Of a stretch of DNA of 64,000 nucleotides, positions 9,567 to 18,345 are shown one piece after another. Source of the stretch: Mangrovibacterium marinum (GTDB lineage Bacteria; Bacteroidota; Bacteroidia; Bacteroidales; Prolixibacteraceae); NCBI RefSeq assembly GCF_003046625.1, contig NZ_QAAD01000013.1, forward strand, positions 1 through 64,000, given 5' to 3'. Numbering within the stretch: the first letter of the stretch is position 1; each line of letters begins with the position of its first letter. The notes beneath the pieces were generated by a model. The model was not told where the DNA came from, did no database searches, and was given only the letters and a program-made list of their open reading frames with translations. The translations under genes and the position numbers were made by a program.

Positions 9567-10505
9567 TTAATACATCCACAAACGGGTGATCGTAAAGCCA
9601 AAGGCTAAACCATCGAACGGTTTATTGTAATTGTTCATCATGTCGAATTGCGGCAAAATGGCATTGGCATTTCCCACATAAATTTGAAATGCGTGGGTAA
9701 ACGTTGAAATTTCAACTCCAAATTTTAAACTCGGTTTCGGATTATAGGGTCCTTTCCAATCGGGATGAGGAGGATTCGCCGCAGTCCAATCGGGATGTTG
9801 TTCCGATATTTTGTCAATTCTCAACGGTGCCCCAAAATTGAAAATAAAGGACGATTGACCGGAGAATTTCAGTCGGCCGTCCAGGTGCAGGGCCACCCGA
9901 TCGTGATCGTGCCAGGCATCCACCAAATTATCATGCGAGAAGCTCACTCCCCCTTGCACCGATAAGGCATTGGTAAATTTACGACCTACAAACACTTGGG
10001 CGAAATACGAAAACCGATCACTCAACCGATAATCGAAACGACTTGACGGATTGTCATAATCCATGAGGCTACCCAAATCATCTTTCGACTCGTAAGTAAT
10101 TGCTGTATTGGCAAAAACAGTAACAAAGAAGGGAATCTTATTATTCTCGGTTTGTTCCAAAATCGTCCATTTTCCGTTAAAATCAACACAATCGCTCGAT
10201 TTGGTAATCCCCATTCCAATTTGCACGTTACGAGCCGGCACATAGTTTAGTGCCAGCCGGATGTTCGCTCCGGGCGCATAGATGCCAAACAAATCGAAAT
10301 CAGCATCGCCATTATCAATCGGCCCAAACTTGTGCTGAATAATAAACTCCAACGACTTTACATCCGGGATAAAGGACGTTTGCGCATCGATTAAGGTACC
10401 GTTTTCAAAGGCAGGCCCCACCGATACATTCTCTTCAGTGTCCTGAGCAAATACATTAGCGCAAACCAACAGACTTAAAAGGATATATATAATTTTCTTT
10501 TTCAT
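9567..10505 (-). CDS. DUF5777-type outer-membrane beta-barrel protein
   Basis: A 312-residue exported protein with signal peptide MKKKIIYILLSLLVCANVFA. The rest is dominated by alternating hydrophobic/polar strands ending in aromatic residues and finishes ..ITRLWMY, the terminal aromatic pattern of outer-membrane barrels. The opening (GTLIDAQTSFIPDVKSLEF, IQHKFGPI, FDLFGIYAPGANIRL) matches what I recall of the DUF5777 beta-barrel family. Its function is unknown. Its place between the surface-type lipoprotein cytochromes and the periplasmic cytochromes suggests an outer-membrane pore for an electron conduit; this is inference. Confidence 0.75.
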   Translation of the reverse strand: MKKKIIYILLSLLVCANVFAQDTEENVSVGPAFENGTLIDAQTSFIPDVKSLEFIIQHKFGPIDNGDADFDLFGIYAPGANIRLALNYVPARNVQIGMGITKSSDCVDFNGKWTILEQTENNKIPFFVTVFANTAITYESKDDLGSLMDYDNPSSRFDYRLSDRFSYFAQVFVGRKFTNALSVQGGVSFSHDNLVDAWHDHDRVALHLDGRLKFSGQSSFIFNFGAPLRIDKISEQHPDWTAANPPHPDWKGPYNPKPSLKFGVEISTFTHAFQIYVGNANAILPQFDMMNNYNKPFDGLAFGFTITRLWMY

Positions 10506-10528
10506 ATTATCTTTCTTTTGAGTTTACA

Positions 10529-10915
10529 CTAATTGTTTTTCGCGCCCTGTTCAATCCAGAGTCGGATAAACTGTGCTTGTGAGCTTGTATAATGTTTCCA
10601 GCTATGCGTTGATGCATCAGGAGCCACAAAAGTGTAGATGAGACTTGCCGCAGGGTCATTGTTCTGCAAATCGATGTATTTGGATGTGTGTATGCTCTGA
10701 TAAGCGTTCCCCAATGTCAGGTCTGGACTCTGTCCTCCGGAATTGTGGCAACTCGCACATTCAGACGTCAAAACAGGAAGTACATCGGTAGCGAAACTGA
10801 TTTCTTGATCATCCGGTATTTCCGTCACAATTTCGGGTGCTACAAAATCATACACACAAGCATTCAATACAAAGCCCAGGAACACAACAATCAGATATAG
10901 GCTATATTTTTTCAT
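10529..10915 (-). CDS. Monoheme c-type cytochrome lipoprotein
   Basis: A 128-residue lipoprotein. The N-terminus (MKKYSLYLIVVFLGFVLNAC) ends in a lipobox with Cys20. One heme site, CASCH, lies near residue 54, in a context (FATDVLPVLTSECASCHNSGG ... LWIEQGAKNN split by other residues) like the small PSC-type cytochromes fused or associated with larger enzymes. It precedes the DUF5777 gene by 23 bases and follows the hexaheme lipoprotein after a hairpin. It is likely membrane-tethered and could act as an electron exit or entry point beside the barrel. Confidence 0.82.
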   Translation of the reverse strand: MKKYSLYLIVVFLGFVLNACVYDFVAPEIVTEIPDDQEISFATDVLPVLTSECASCHNSGGQSPDLTLGNAYQSIHTSKYIDLQNNDPAASLIYTFVAPDASTHSWKHYTSSQAQFIRLWIEQGAKNN

Positions 10916-10943
10916 AAGCGTATTATTTAGCTTTTCAATTGAT

Positions 10944-10980
10944 AAGAAAAAAGCTTCCAGAATCAGAAGCTTTCTTCTTC
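10944..10980 (-). terminator. Terminator/attenuator after hexaheme lipoprotein gene
   Basis: AAAGCTTC and GAAGCTTT pair around the loop CAGAATCA (about 10949-10973). Minus-strand reading gives TTTTTTC after the stem. It may partly uncouple expression of the first gene from the rest of the cluster. Confidence 0.65.
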
Positions 10981-10990
10981 GTAGAATCGT

Positions 10991-12097
10991 TTAGTCCTTT
11001 AGCACTTCAATAGAATTATGCAGCAAAGCTTCAGCATAGGGCGGATTGTGAACTCCGTGGCTCCGATCCTCATAGATTGTTATAAAGTTCCAGAAAGCAG
11101 AATATGCGTCGCGGCTAAACTGACCAACAACCGGATGGTAAGCGCCATCTTCTTCATGAATGATCCCTGTTACTGTTCCGGACTCAACAACCCATTGTTC
11201 TTCGCCGTCTATCTCAACCTCCTTAATAGGCTGCCCTACTTCATTTTCGAGCAATTCCGCCAACTCAGCCAACAAATCATTAATTATTTTTTGCTTTCCA
11301 TTATAATCAAAATCATCCGTTTCGTGACATTCCTGACACGACTCCAATGACGGCCAGAAAGTATGACCTCCTTCGTCCCCTGCTTCGCCATCGTACATGT
11401 GGCATCCGACACAAGTTCCTTTCTCCGTGTTTGATCCGTGAGGTGAAGGTCCGATAACAGATGCATCGATTGAACCAATCCTGTGATCACCTCCAACTCC
11501 CATCATTAAAGAAGCCTGTGGTCCATGGTGCGGACCAGCGTGAGTACTGGTCACCATCACGGAATCCGGATGAGACAGGTCATCATAATCGTCCCAACCT
11601 CGACGAGGTTTATGACAGGTTGCACACAAATTACTATTGTTTCCAATATCATAACTTGTCCCAAGAATATCGACTGGCGCTGTTGTGCGAAGAGCAAAAT
11701 CTTCCTGTTCAAAAGTAGCATGAATCCCATGACAGGTACTACACTGCCATGCGCTGGGATTTGCGATATCTCCATTAACCTTACCAAGTGTCATCGTTTG
11801 CACAAATTGTTCATGAGAGTGACAGGGAGCACAACTGGCCCGTCCTCCGGCATAATCGACAGCAATTGCACCTGCACTATGTTCAGATACTGCAAACTCA
11901 CCTCGTATTTCATTGAGATTGTCACCGCCGTGACACACCAAACATGCAACTTCTCCGTCGGCACCATCCGAACCATTTGTACCATTTGAACCATCGGCAC
12001 CTGCTAATCCGGGAGGGCCCTCTTTAACACATGAAGGAATAACAAACAGCACCAAGGCTGCAATCGTTAATAAGCGGAATAGTGTCTTGATTTTCAT
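10991..12097 (-). CDS. Hexaheme cytochrome lipoprotein with collagen-like spacer
   Basis: Exported lipoprotein of about 368 residues, started at 12097 (MKIKTLFRLL) so that the signal peptide and lipobox (VIPSC) sit at the N-terminus. The lipid-bearing Cys is followed by a collagen-like Gly-X-Y run (GPPGLAGADGSNGTNGSDG), then six CXXCH sites: CLVCH, CAPCH, CSTCH, CATCH, CVGCH and CQECH, with many further histidines (SDHAGPHHGP-type stretch). The charged residues after the Cys (V-K-E) weakly resemble a surface-export signal of Bacteroidota lipoproteins. First gene after the FNR box, so probably induced without oxygen. It may be the outermost electron donor or acceptor of the island; surface location is inferred. 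Confidence 0.85.
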   Translation of the reverse strand: MKIKTLFRLLTIAALVLFVIPSCVKEGPPGLAGADGSNGTNGSDGADGEVACLVCHGGDNLNEIRGEFAVSEHSAGAIAVDYAGGRASCAPCHSHEQFVQTMTLGKVNGDIANPSAWQCSTCHGIHATFEQEDFALRTTAPVDILGTSYDIGNNSNLCATCHKPRRGWDDYDDLSHPDSVMVTSTHAGPHHGPQASLMMGVGGDHRIGSIDASVIGPSPHGSNTEKGTCVGCHMYDGEAGDEGGHTFWPSLESCQECHETDDFDYNGKQKIINDLLAELAELLENEVGQPIKEVEIDGEEQWVVESGTVTGIIHEEDGAYHPVVGQFSRDAYSAFWNFITIYEDRSHGVHNPPYAEALLHNSIEVLKD

Positions 12098-12159
12098 AAT
12101 ATTAGGTTTTAACACTTCAATTAATCAGGTTTCTCAATCATCGGATAAATCCAATGATT

Positions 12160-12167
12160 TAAAGTTA
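12160..12167 (-). promoter_or_regulatory. Possible -7 element of cytochrome island
   Basis: TAACTTTA on the minus strand differs from TAnnTTTG at one base. Transcription from it would begin near 12153, about 55 bases before the first cytochrome gene, and would place the FNR box centre near -76. No clear -33 element was seen. Confidence 0.3.
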
Positions 12168-12222
12168 TAAATGAAAATGTTAGAACTAATATACCGGCAA
12201 GTGATATAAGAAGGCCCTGAAA

Positions 12223-12236
12223 TTGATATATATCAA
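12223..12236. promoter_or_regulatory. Perfect FNR-box palindrome
   Basis: TTGATATATATCAA is an exact match to the FNR consensus TTGATnnnnATCAA and a perfect 14-bp palindrome. It lies between the Crp/Fnr-type regulator (stop at 12237) and the hexaheme lipoprotein start (12097), about 126 bp upstream of the latter. This placement suits anaerobic control of the cytochrome island by the neighbouring regulator. Confidence 0.8.
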
Positions 12237-12962
12237 TCAGCCATTCTTGCTGATCATAACAAGATCTTCTTCGTTGAGAATTTCAATTTCGCGTCGGTTA
12301 TGCCGCACAATACCCGAAAGCTCCAGTTCCTTCAAACTGCGAATGAAGCTTTCCTTGGTCATACCCGACATTTCGGCCAACTCTTGTTTGTTCAGGTTAC
12401 ACTCAAAAGGATTGGTTTGGTAGATCTTATTTTTGAGGTACAGCAAGGTATCTGCAACGCGCCCGGGCATATACTTTTGCGTGAGGCCAACCAAGCTTTC
12501 GAGCATCTGAATATTTTGGCTATTGTTATATTTTAACAACTCGTAGGCAAATTTGCTATTGCGCTCCAGAAGCTTGTGGAGTCGCTCCGAATCAATAAAA
12601 CAACATTCAACCCGGGTGATTGCCGTTACGGTGAAATGGCGAATATCGTCGCTAACCACGCCCCCGGCCGTAATCAGGCTGTGGCCGGGAAGTATTTTCA
12701 GGATGATGTTTTTCCCTCGCGAACTTTCGGCCACCATCTTGGCCATCCCTTGCTTCAGGCAAACAAAATGGGTAGTTGATGTTTTTTGTTTGATGATTGT
12801 TTCGCCAGGATTGAAAATGATGTGTTGCTTGCATTGCATCAAATACTCCAGTTCATCCGTCGAAAGCGACTGAAAAATAACCGCCTCGCTTTCGGGAAAG
12901 CACTTCACGCAACAATTCTTTTGGCAGCTTACGCAATCTTTTTTTAGTGAGTCATCAAACAT
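12237..12962 (-). CDS. Crp/Fnr-family regulator with FNR-like cysteines
   Basis: A 241-residue transcription factor. A cysteine cluster at the N-terminus (C10, C13, C17, C18, C21) precedes the cyclic-nucleotide-type beta-roll domain, and C120/C121 (RVECCFID) sit where E. coli FNR has its fourth cluster ligand, C122. This suggests an oxygen-labile Fe-S cluster. The C-terminal winged helix (about 165-235) carries TKESFIRSL; the Glu and Arg of the FNR recognition helix (ETISR) are kept but Ser is Ile. It directly precedes the cytochrome genes in the same direction, with a perfect FNR box in between, and probably controls them. Whether it binds a cluster needs experiment. Confidence 0.87.
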   Translation of the reverse strand: MFDDSLKKDCVSCQKNCCVKCFPESEAVIFQSLSTDELEYLMQCKQHIIFNPGETIIKQKTSTTHFVCLKQGMAKMVAESSRGKNIILKILPGHSLITAGGVVSDDIRHFTVTAITRVECCFIDSERLHKLLERNSKFAYELLKYNNSQNIQMLESLVGLTQKYMPGRVADTLLYLKNKIYQTNPFECNLNKQELAEMSGMTKESFIRSLKELELSGIVRHNRREIEILNEEDLVMISKNG

Positions 12963-13162
12963 AGGCTAACAGGACTTATGTATAAACTTACATTCTTCCA
13001 TAAATTCATATTAAAATTAGTAGAATTTGAGAAATATCCGATACCGAAACCACTCCTCTCATCCGTACTCCATACGAGCAACCGAAATTAGTGCTGAAAC
13101 CGAGCAAATTAGCAGATTTCAGCACTAAAGAAATGCTCTATAACACAATAAATATCGGCGAA

Positions 13163-14026
13163 TTACCGAATTTGCTCCTTCATCGAAATATTCCCCGTGT
13201 TCACCACCGGCGTAGCCTCCTTATCGCCACAAAGTACGACCATCAGGTTGCTCACCATCGTGGCTTTCTTGTCTTCATCGAGATCGACGATTTCTTTCTT
13301 TCGCAGTTCATCCAGTGCCATTTCGACCATACTAACAGCTCCTTCAACAATTTTGAAGCGGGCTGCCACTATTGCCGTTGCCTGCTGGCGTTTCAACATG
13401 GCCTGGGCAATTTCCTGGGCATAAGCCAAATAATTTATCCGGGCTTCCATCACTTCTACCCCGGCAATTTTTAAACGTTCAGCAACTTCGCGCTCCAGCT
13501 CCTCGTTTACTTCCTCGCCTCCACTGCGCAAGGTGATTTCGGCTTCTTCATCTTCGAAATTATCGTAAGGGTACAATCCGGCGAGTTTGCGAATAGCAGC
13601 CTCCGTCTGGATATCGACAAAATGAGAATAATCGTTCACATCAAATGCAGCCTTAAAAGTCTCCTGCACCCGCCAAACCAACACCACTCCGATCATCACC
13701 GGGTTGCCAATTTTATCGTTGACCTTAATTGGCTCGCTGTCGAGGTTTCGGGCTCTGAGCGAAATTTTCTTTTTCACAAAAAATGGATTTGTCCAGAAGA
13801 AGCCATTGGCGCGAATGGTTCCTTTATAATTTCCGAAGAGCACCAAAACCGCACTCTCGTTGGGATTTACGATAACAAAACCCGGAAGTATAAAGAAAAA
13901 AAGAACAATGAGCAATGCTCCCGGCAATACCATTCCCCGGATCAAACCAAATACCACCAACAGAGCAAGCAGTAGCTCGAGACCAGCAACCAGGTAGCCC
14001 GAAACGGCAGAATACAATTTTTCCAT
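13163..14026 (-). CDS. SPFH/band-7 domain membrane protein
   Basis: A 287-residue stomatin/prohibitin-like scaffold protein of the inner membrane. Two adjacent hydrophobic segments occupy about residues 10-50. The SPFH domain follows (about 50-210): FVIVNPNESAVLVLFGNYKGT at its start, then VLVWRVQETFKAAFDV and a charged helix (EELEREVAERLKIAGVEV). The end carries an AYAQEIAQAMLKRQQATAIVAAR helix and a C-terminal tail. No neighbour in the same operon. Family is clear; the client process is not. Confidence 0.85.
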   Translation of the reverse strand: MEKLYSAVSGYLVAGLELLLALLVVFGLIRGMVLPGALLIVLFFFILPGFVIVNPNESAVLVLFGNYKGTIRANGFFWTNPFFVKKKISLRARNLDSEPIKVNDKIGNPVMIGVVLVWRVQETFKAAFDVNDYSHFVDIQTEAAIRKLAGLYPYDNFEDEEAEITLRSGGEEVNEELEREVAERLKIAGVEVMEARINYLAYAQEIAQAMLKRQQATAIVAARFKIVEGAVSMVEMALDELRKKEIVDLDEDKKATMVSNLMVVLCGDKEATPVVNTGNISMKEQIR

Positions 14027-14222
14027 AGCGTTTAGATTTAGATTATTTCAACATCAACAACTTCAAATAGCGTATTTACGATTCTCCCGAATGACCAACG
14101 GAGATGAAAAACTTAAGCGCCTCACAGATGCTGTTGTCCTGTTGATTTCAAATTAACGAGAATCGTTCAGCCTCCGGGGTCAACAGCTCATAGCCTTGCG
14201 TTTTGCCTTCATCGACTTGCAG

Positions 14223-14254
14223 CCATAAAAAAAGCATCTCTGTCAAGATGCTTC
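14223..14254 (-). terminator. Terminator after sigma factor/small protein pair
   Basis: On the minus strand AAGCATCT pairs with AGATGCTT around a short loop, followed by TTTTTTT. It ends the ECF sigma factor transcript just past the small gene at 14279. Confidence 0.85.
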
Positions 14255-14278
14255 TTTATCCGTTTTTAAGATCAATAA

Positions 14279-14485
14279 CTAATTTTTGTAAATTTCAGCC
14301 ACACCAAAGCTCTTGACTTCAAGTGTTTCATAAACTTCGACAAACTTCAGAATCCTGTTCAGACTGTCTGCCGATGGACTTTGCCATGCTTGTGGCTCGT
14401 GGTCTTCAGACAAGTTGTCGAAACAAGCTTCCAGGTCTGCCTGTGATTCATCTAAAAAATCAAACCAAGTAAAAATATTACCCAT
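14279..14485 (-). CDS. Small acidic protein next to ECF sigma factor
   Basis: A protein of about 68 residues (start at 14485, MGNIFTWFDFL; two residues longer if the upstream ATG is used). It is acidic, with the tracts DESQADLEACFDNLSEDHE and a C-terminal helix-prone part (ILKFVEVYETLEVKSFGVAEIYKN). No domain is recognised and there is no membrane segment. It follows the ECF sigma factor by about 70 bases and shares its terminator, so it is probably co-transcribed and could modulate the sigma factor, but it lacks any anti-sigma signature I know. Confidence 0.6.
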   Translation of the reverse strand: MGNIFTWFDFLDESQADLEACFDNLSEDHEPQAWQSPSADSLNRILKFVEVYETLEVKSFGVAEIYKN

Positions 14486-14557
14486 AAGCATTCGGTTTTA
14501 ATGTATTACTTACACTTCCCTAACGCTTATTTAATCGGAATATTGCCTGATCTGCTT

Positions 14558-15151
14558 CTATATTTTTGTCAGTAGCAGGTTATTTTTTTCGATAATCTTC
14601 CGCAGATTAATCAAGGCATAGCGCATACGTCCCAGTGCGGTGTTGATGCTCACATCGGTGCGCTCCGCAATTTCTTTAAAGCTTAAACCCAGGTAGTGGC
14701 GCATAATGATTACTTGCCGCTGATCCTCGGGCAGTTCATCAATCAGACGGCGGACATCCGCTGTAATTTGTTCAAATACCAGACGTTCTTCGATGTTTTC
14801 GTCCGAAAACTTAGCCGAATTAAACAAGTCGAATTCGGAATCCTCGTTCGACAAGGTATTTAGCAGCCGTTCTTTCCGAAAATGATCAATAATCAGGTTG
14901 TGCGAAATGCGCAAAACCCAGGAGATAAACTTGCCATTTTCGGTATATTTACCGGTCTTTAACGAGCGAATCACCTTAATGAAGGTATCCTGAAAGATGT
15001 CTTCGGCCAATGCCTGGTTCTTCACAATTAAGAATATATAGGTATACACCCGATTCTTATGGCGTTGAATAAGCATCTCGAGAGAAGACTGATCACCTCT
15101 AATGAAGTTTTGAACGAGCATATTGTCGTTCTCAGTTTGTGTGCTGAACAT
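14558..15151 (-). CDS. ECF-type RNA polymerase sigma factor
   Basis: A 197-residue sigma-70 family protein. Region 2 (about 22-95) contains ALAEDIFQDTFIKVIRSL and FISWVLRISHNLIIDHFRK. Region 4 (about 130-190) contains LPEDQRQVIIMRHYLGLSFKEIA and the helix-turn-helix TDVSINTALGRMRYAL. It directs RNA polymerase to a specific promoter set, probably stress or envelope-related as in other Bacteroidota ECF factors. No membrane anti-sigma factor lies beside it; only the small acidic protein follows. Confidence 0.93.
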   Translation of the reverse strand: MFSTQTENDNMLVQNFIRGDQSSLEMLIQRHKNRVYTYIFLIVKNQALAEDIFQDTFIKVIRSLKTGKYTENGKFISWVLRISHNLIIDHFRKERLLNTLSNEDSEFDLFNSAKFSDENIEERLVFEQITADVRRLIDELPEDQRQVIIMRHYLGLSFKEIAERTDVSINTALGRMRYALINLRKIIEKNNLLLTKI

Positions 15152-15227
15152 TACTTTATAATCTTAGTTAATAAAAGTAAAATTCTTCTATAGGCAATCA
15201 GTTTAAAAGGTGAGTAAAAGTATTTAT

Positions 15228-15235
15228 TAAATTTG
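15228..15235 (+). promoter_or_regulatory. -7 element for uvrA
   Basis: TAAATTTG matches the Bacteroidota -7 consensus TAnnTTTG and lies about 70 bases before the uvrA start, in an AT-rich region. Confidence 0.5.
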
Positions 15236-15305
15236 CGTACTTGTAAAATTCTTGGATTTCTGTTAAAAAAGCAAATTTTTTCTTAATAAAATTTAACACA
15301 AAAGA

Positions 15306-18104
15306 ATGACTGACAATAAAAAGGGACAAAATATCCATATAAAAGGTGCTCGTGTACACAATTTAAAGAACGTTGAATTAGAAATTCCCCGCAACAAATT
15401 TTTGGTCGTCACCGGGCTTTCCGGATCGGGAAAGTCATCGCTGGCTTTCGACACCTTATATGCCGAAGGCCAAAGGCGCTATGTTGAAAGTTTATCCTCT
15501 TATGCCCGTCAGTTCTTAGGCCGGATTAACAAACCGGAGGTTGATTTTATCAAAGGGATTCCGCCCGCCATTGCGATCGAGCAAAAAGTGAACTCCCGAA
15601 ATCCAAGATCGACGGTTGGCACATCGACCGAAATATACGATTACCTGAAGCTGCTGTATGCCCGCATCGGCAAAACAATATCGCCGGTATCGGGCACCGA
15701 GGTTAAGCGACACCAAGTGGAAGATGTGGTGGATTTTATCGGTACTTTTCCGGAGGAAACCAGGCTGCTGATCTGCGCTCCGCTGCGAACAAAAAACGGT
15801 CGCACCATGGAAGAAGAAGCCGAACTGCTGCTTCAGCAGGGTTTCTCGAGAATTGAAACCCCCAAAGGCATCCAACGCATTGATGAGCTGATGAAAGAAA
15901 ATGAACTGTCGGCTTGCAGCGGCCAATGCAAGCTGGTTGTAGACCGTTTGCAAGCCAGGCGCGACGAAGACAACATCAGCCGGATGGCCGATTCGATACA
16001 AACCGCCTTTTTCGAAGGGCATGGCGAATGTATTATAAAAGTATACACCGACGCGGGCGATCGCGAAGAGCACTTCTCGAACCGCTTTGAGGCCGACGGT
16101 ATGGAGTTCGACGAGCCCACTGAGCATACATTCAGCTTTAATAACCCGGTGGGAGCCTGTCCGGCCTGCGAAGGCTACGGTAAAGTGATCGGCATCGACG
16201 AAGATCTGGTGATTCCCAACAAAGCCCTGTCGGTTTATCAGGATGCTGTGGCATGCTGGAGGGGCGAAACCATGAAAAGCTACAAAGAGCAACTAATCCG
16301 TAATGCCTCGAAGTTCGATTTCCCCATCCACAAACCCTACTATGAACTCACGGCCGACCAGCAACAACTGCTTTGGAGCGGGAACCAATATTTTGAAGGC
16401 ATCAATGCCTTTTTCAAAATGCTGGAGAGCAATACCTATAAGATTCAGTACCGGGTGATGCTTGCGCGCTACCGCGGCAAAACAAACTGCCCCGAATGTA
16501 AAGGCACCAGGCTGAAAAAGTCGGCCGGCTACGTGAAAGTCGGTGGCACATCGATTCAGGAACTGGTGTTGATTCCGGTGAATGAGTTGCGCCCGTTTTT
16601 CAGGCAGCTTGAGCTCAGCCAGCACGACGCCCAGGTGGCGAAACGAATTTTGCTGGAAATTACCAGCCGGCTGAACTTCCTGTGCGATGTGGGACTTGGC
16701 TATCTGACCTTAAACCGGCTATCGTCCACCCTGTCGGGCGGCGAATCGCAACGCATAAACCTGGCCACCTCGCTGGGATCGAGCCTGGTGGGCTCTTTAT
16801 ATATTCTGGACGAACCCAGCATTGGCTTGCACCCCAAGGACACCGAGCGCCTGATTCAGGTATTGCGCAAATTGCAGCAAATTGGCAACACGGTGCTGGT
16901 GGTTGAACATGACGAAGAAATCATCCGCGCGGCTGATCAAATTATCGACATTGGCCCCAAAGCCGGCGTACATGGTGGCGAACTGGTTTTTCAGGGCGAT
17001 CATGAGGCCCTGCTGAAAGCCACCAACAGCCTGACTGCCGATTATTTAACCGGACGAAAAAAGATCGAAGTCCCCAAAATACGCCGCAAATGGAACGACT
17101 TCATCGAAGTGGTGGGTGCCCGCGAGAATAACCTGCAAAATGTTTCGGTTAAGTTTCCGCTCAATACCATTACGGCCGTTACCGGGGTAAGCGGCTCTGG
17201 AAAATCGACCCTGGTGAGCCGGATTCTATACCCGGGCGTGGCGAAAATTTTTGGCACCTACACCGAAAAAACCGGTCAGCACGATGCCATAAAAGGCGAC
17301 TTTAAGCGCCTGACAGCCGTTGAGTTCGTCGATCAAAATCCCATTGGCAAATCGTCGCGGTCGAACCCGGTGACCTATCTGAAAGCCTACGATGAAATCC
17401 GCAAGCTCTTTGCCGAGCAAAAAGCCGCGAAACTTCAGGGTTTCAAGCCGGCCCATTTTTCGTTTAATGTTGATGGCGGCCGATGCGAAGAATGCCAGGG
17501 TGAAGGCGTGATCAGTGTTGAAATGCAGTTTATGGCCGATGTACAGCTTATTTGCGAAAGCTGCCATGGCAAACGCTTCAAGGACGATGTGCTGGACGTG
17601 CAATACCGGGGCCGCAACATACACGATGTGCTGGAAATGACCGTTAATCAGGCGATCGACTTTTTTGGCGAGGGGAAAAGCACCACCGAAAAGAAAATTG
17701 CCCACAAGCTGCAACCTTTGCAGGATGTGGGACTGGGATACGTGAAGCTGGGGCAAAGCTCGTCGACCTTATCGGGCGGCGAAAGCCAGCGGGTGAAGCT
17801 TGCCGCCTTCCTGGCCAAGGAAAAGGACAGCCCTACCCTGTTTATTTTCGACGAACCCACAACCGGCCTGCATTTTCACGACATCAACATTTTGCTGGTT
17901 TCCTTCAACGCGCTGATTGCCCGCGGCCACAGCATTATCATTATCGAGCACAACCTGGATGTGATAAAATCGGCTGACTGGATCATCGATCTGGGCCCCG
18001 AAGGCGGAAAAAATGGCGGCAATATCGTGTTTGAAGGCAGCCCGGAAGATCTGGTGAACTGCCAGGCCTCGTTCACCGGCCAAGCCTTGCAGGAAAAGCT
18101 GTAA
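15306..18104 (+). CDS. uvrA: Excinuclease ABC subunit A (UvrA)
   Basis: DNA-damage recognition subunit of nucleotide excision repair, 932 residues. Two ABC ATPase modules are complete: Walker [10 protein letters not shown] (about residue 40) with the signature [12 protein letters not shown] and Walker B LYILDEPS; then GVSGSGKST (about 625) with [12 protein letters not shown] and LFIFDEPT. Zinc-finger cysteines appear as [16 protein letters not shown] and CEECQGEG...CESCHGKR. The start at 15306 gives the standard N-terminus ([13 protein letters not shown]). Slightly shorter than E. coli UvrA but complete. Stands alone, transcribed away from the ECF sigma factor. Confidence 0.97.
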   Translation: MTDNKKGQNIHIKGARVHNLKNVELEIPRNKFLVVTGLSGSGKSSLAFDTLYAEGQRRYVESLSSYARQFLGRINKPEVDFIKGIPPAIAIEQKVNSRNPRSTVGTSTEIYDYLKLLYARIGKTISPVSGTEVKRHQVEDVVDFIGTFPEETRLLICAPLRTKNGRTMEEEAELLLQQGFSRIETPKGIQRIDELMKENELSACSGQCKLVVDRLQARRDEDNISRMADSIQTAFFEGHGECIIKVYTDAGDREEHFSNRFEADGMEFDEPTEHTFSFNNPVGACPACEGYGKVIGIDEDLVIPNKALSVYQDAVACWRGETMKSYKEQLIRNASKFDFPIHKPYYELTADQQQLLWSGNQYFEGINAFFKMLESNTYKIQYRVMLARYRGKTNCPECKGTRLKKSAGYVKVGGTSIQELVLIPVNELRPFFRQLELSQHDAQVAKRILLEITSRLNFLCDVGLGYLTLNRLSSTLSGGESQRINLATSLGSSLVGSLYILDEPSIGLHPKDTERLIQVLRKLQQIGNTVLVVEHDEEIIRAADQIIDIGPKAGVHGGELVFQGDHEALLKATNSLTADYLTGRKKIEVPKIRRKWNDFIEVVGARENNLQNVSVKFPLNTITAVTGVSGSGKSTLVSRILYPGVAKIFGTYTEKTGQHDAIKGDFKRLTAVEFVDQNPIGKSSRSNPVTYLKAYDEIRKLFAEQKAAKLQGFKPAHFSFNVDGGRCEECQGEGVISVEMQFMADVQLICESCHGKRFKDDVLDVQYRGRNIHDVLEMTVNQAIDFFGEGKSTTEKKIAHKLQPLQDVGLGYVKLGQSSSTLSGGESQRVKLAAFLAKEKDSPTLFIFDEPTTGLHFHDINILLVSFNALIARGHSIIIIEHNLDVIKSADWIIDLGPEGGKNGGNIVFEGSPEDLVNCQASFTGQALQEKL

Positions 18105-18199
18105 GCACCGGCGCAACTGCCACATCGGCTTAAGCAAAGCGCTGCACCAACTGCAGATAATTGAGCTGCCGCCCCAAACGCTTCAATAATTGACAAAAC

Positions 18200-18345
18200 C
18201 GCACGGTTCTGCGAAAAATCCGTGCGGTTCTGTCAGAAGTTTGTGCGGTTCTGTGAATAGCAACAGCGGTTCTCCGAAAAGTGGATGCGGTTCTGGCAAA
18301 AGTTGATGCGGTTCTGTGAAAAACAACCGCGGTTCTGTGAATTAA
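18200..18345. repeat. Tandem array, seven 21-bp units
   Basis: The core GCGGTTCTG (with variants) recurs at an exact 21-bp period: GGTTCT begins at 18205, 18226, 18247, 18268, 18289, 18310 and 18331. Bases between cores vary but are A-rich. Read on the minus strand each unit encodes a heptapeptide of form x-R-T-A-x-x-F. The period equals two DNA turns. Confidence 0.9.

Noticed and set aside
18200-18345. CRISPR array
   Set aside because: Direct repeats are only about 9-10 bp with 11-12 bp between, much shorter than CRISPR repeats and spacers, and no cas genes lie nearby. The 41-bp array has no unique spacers.
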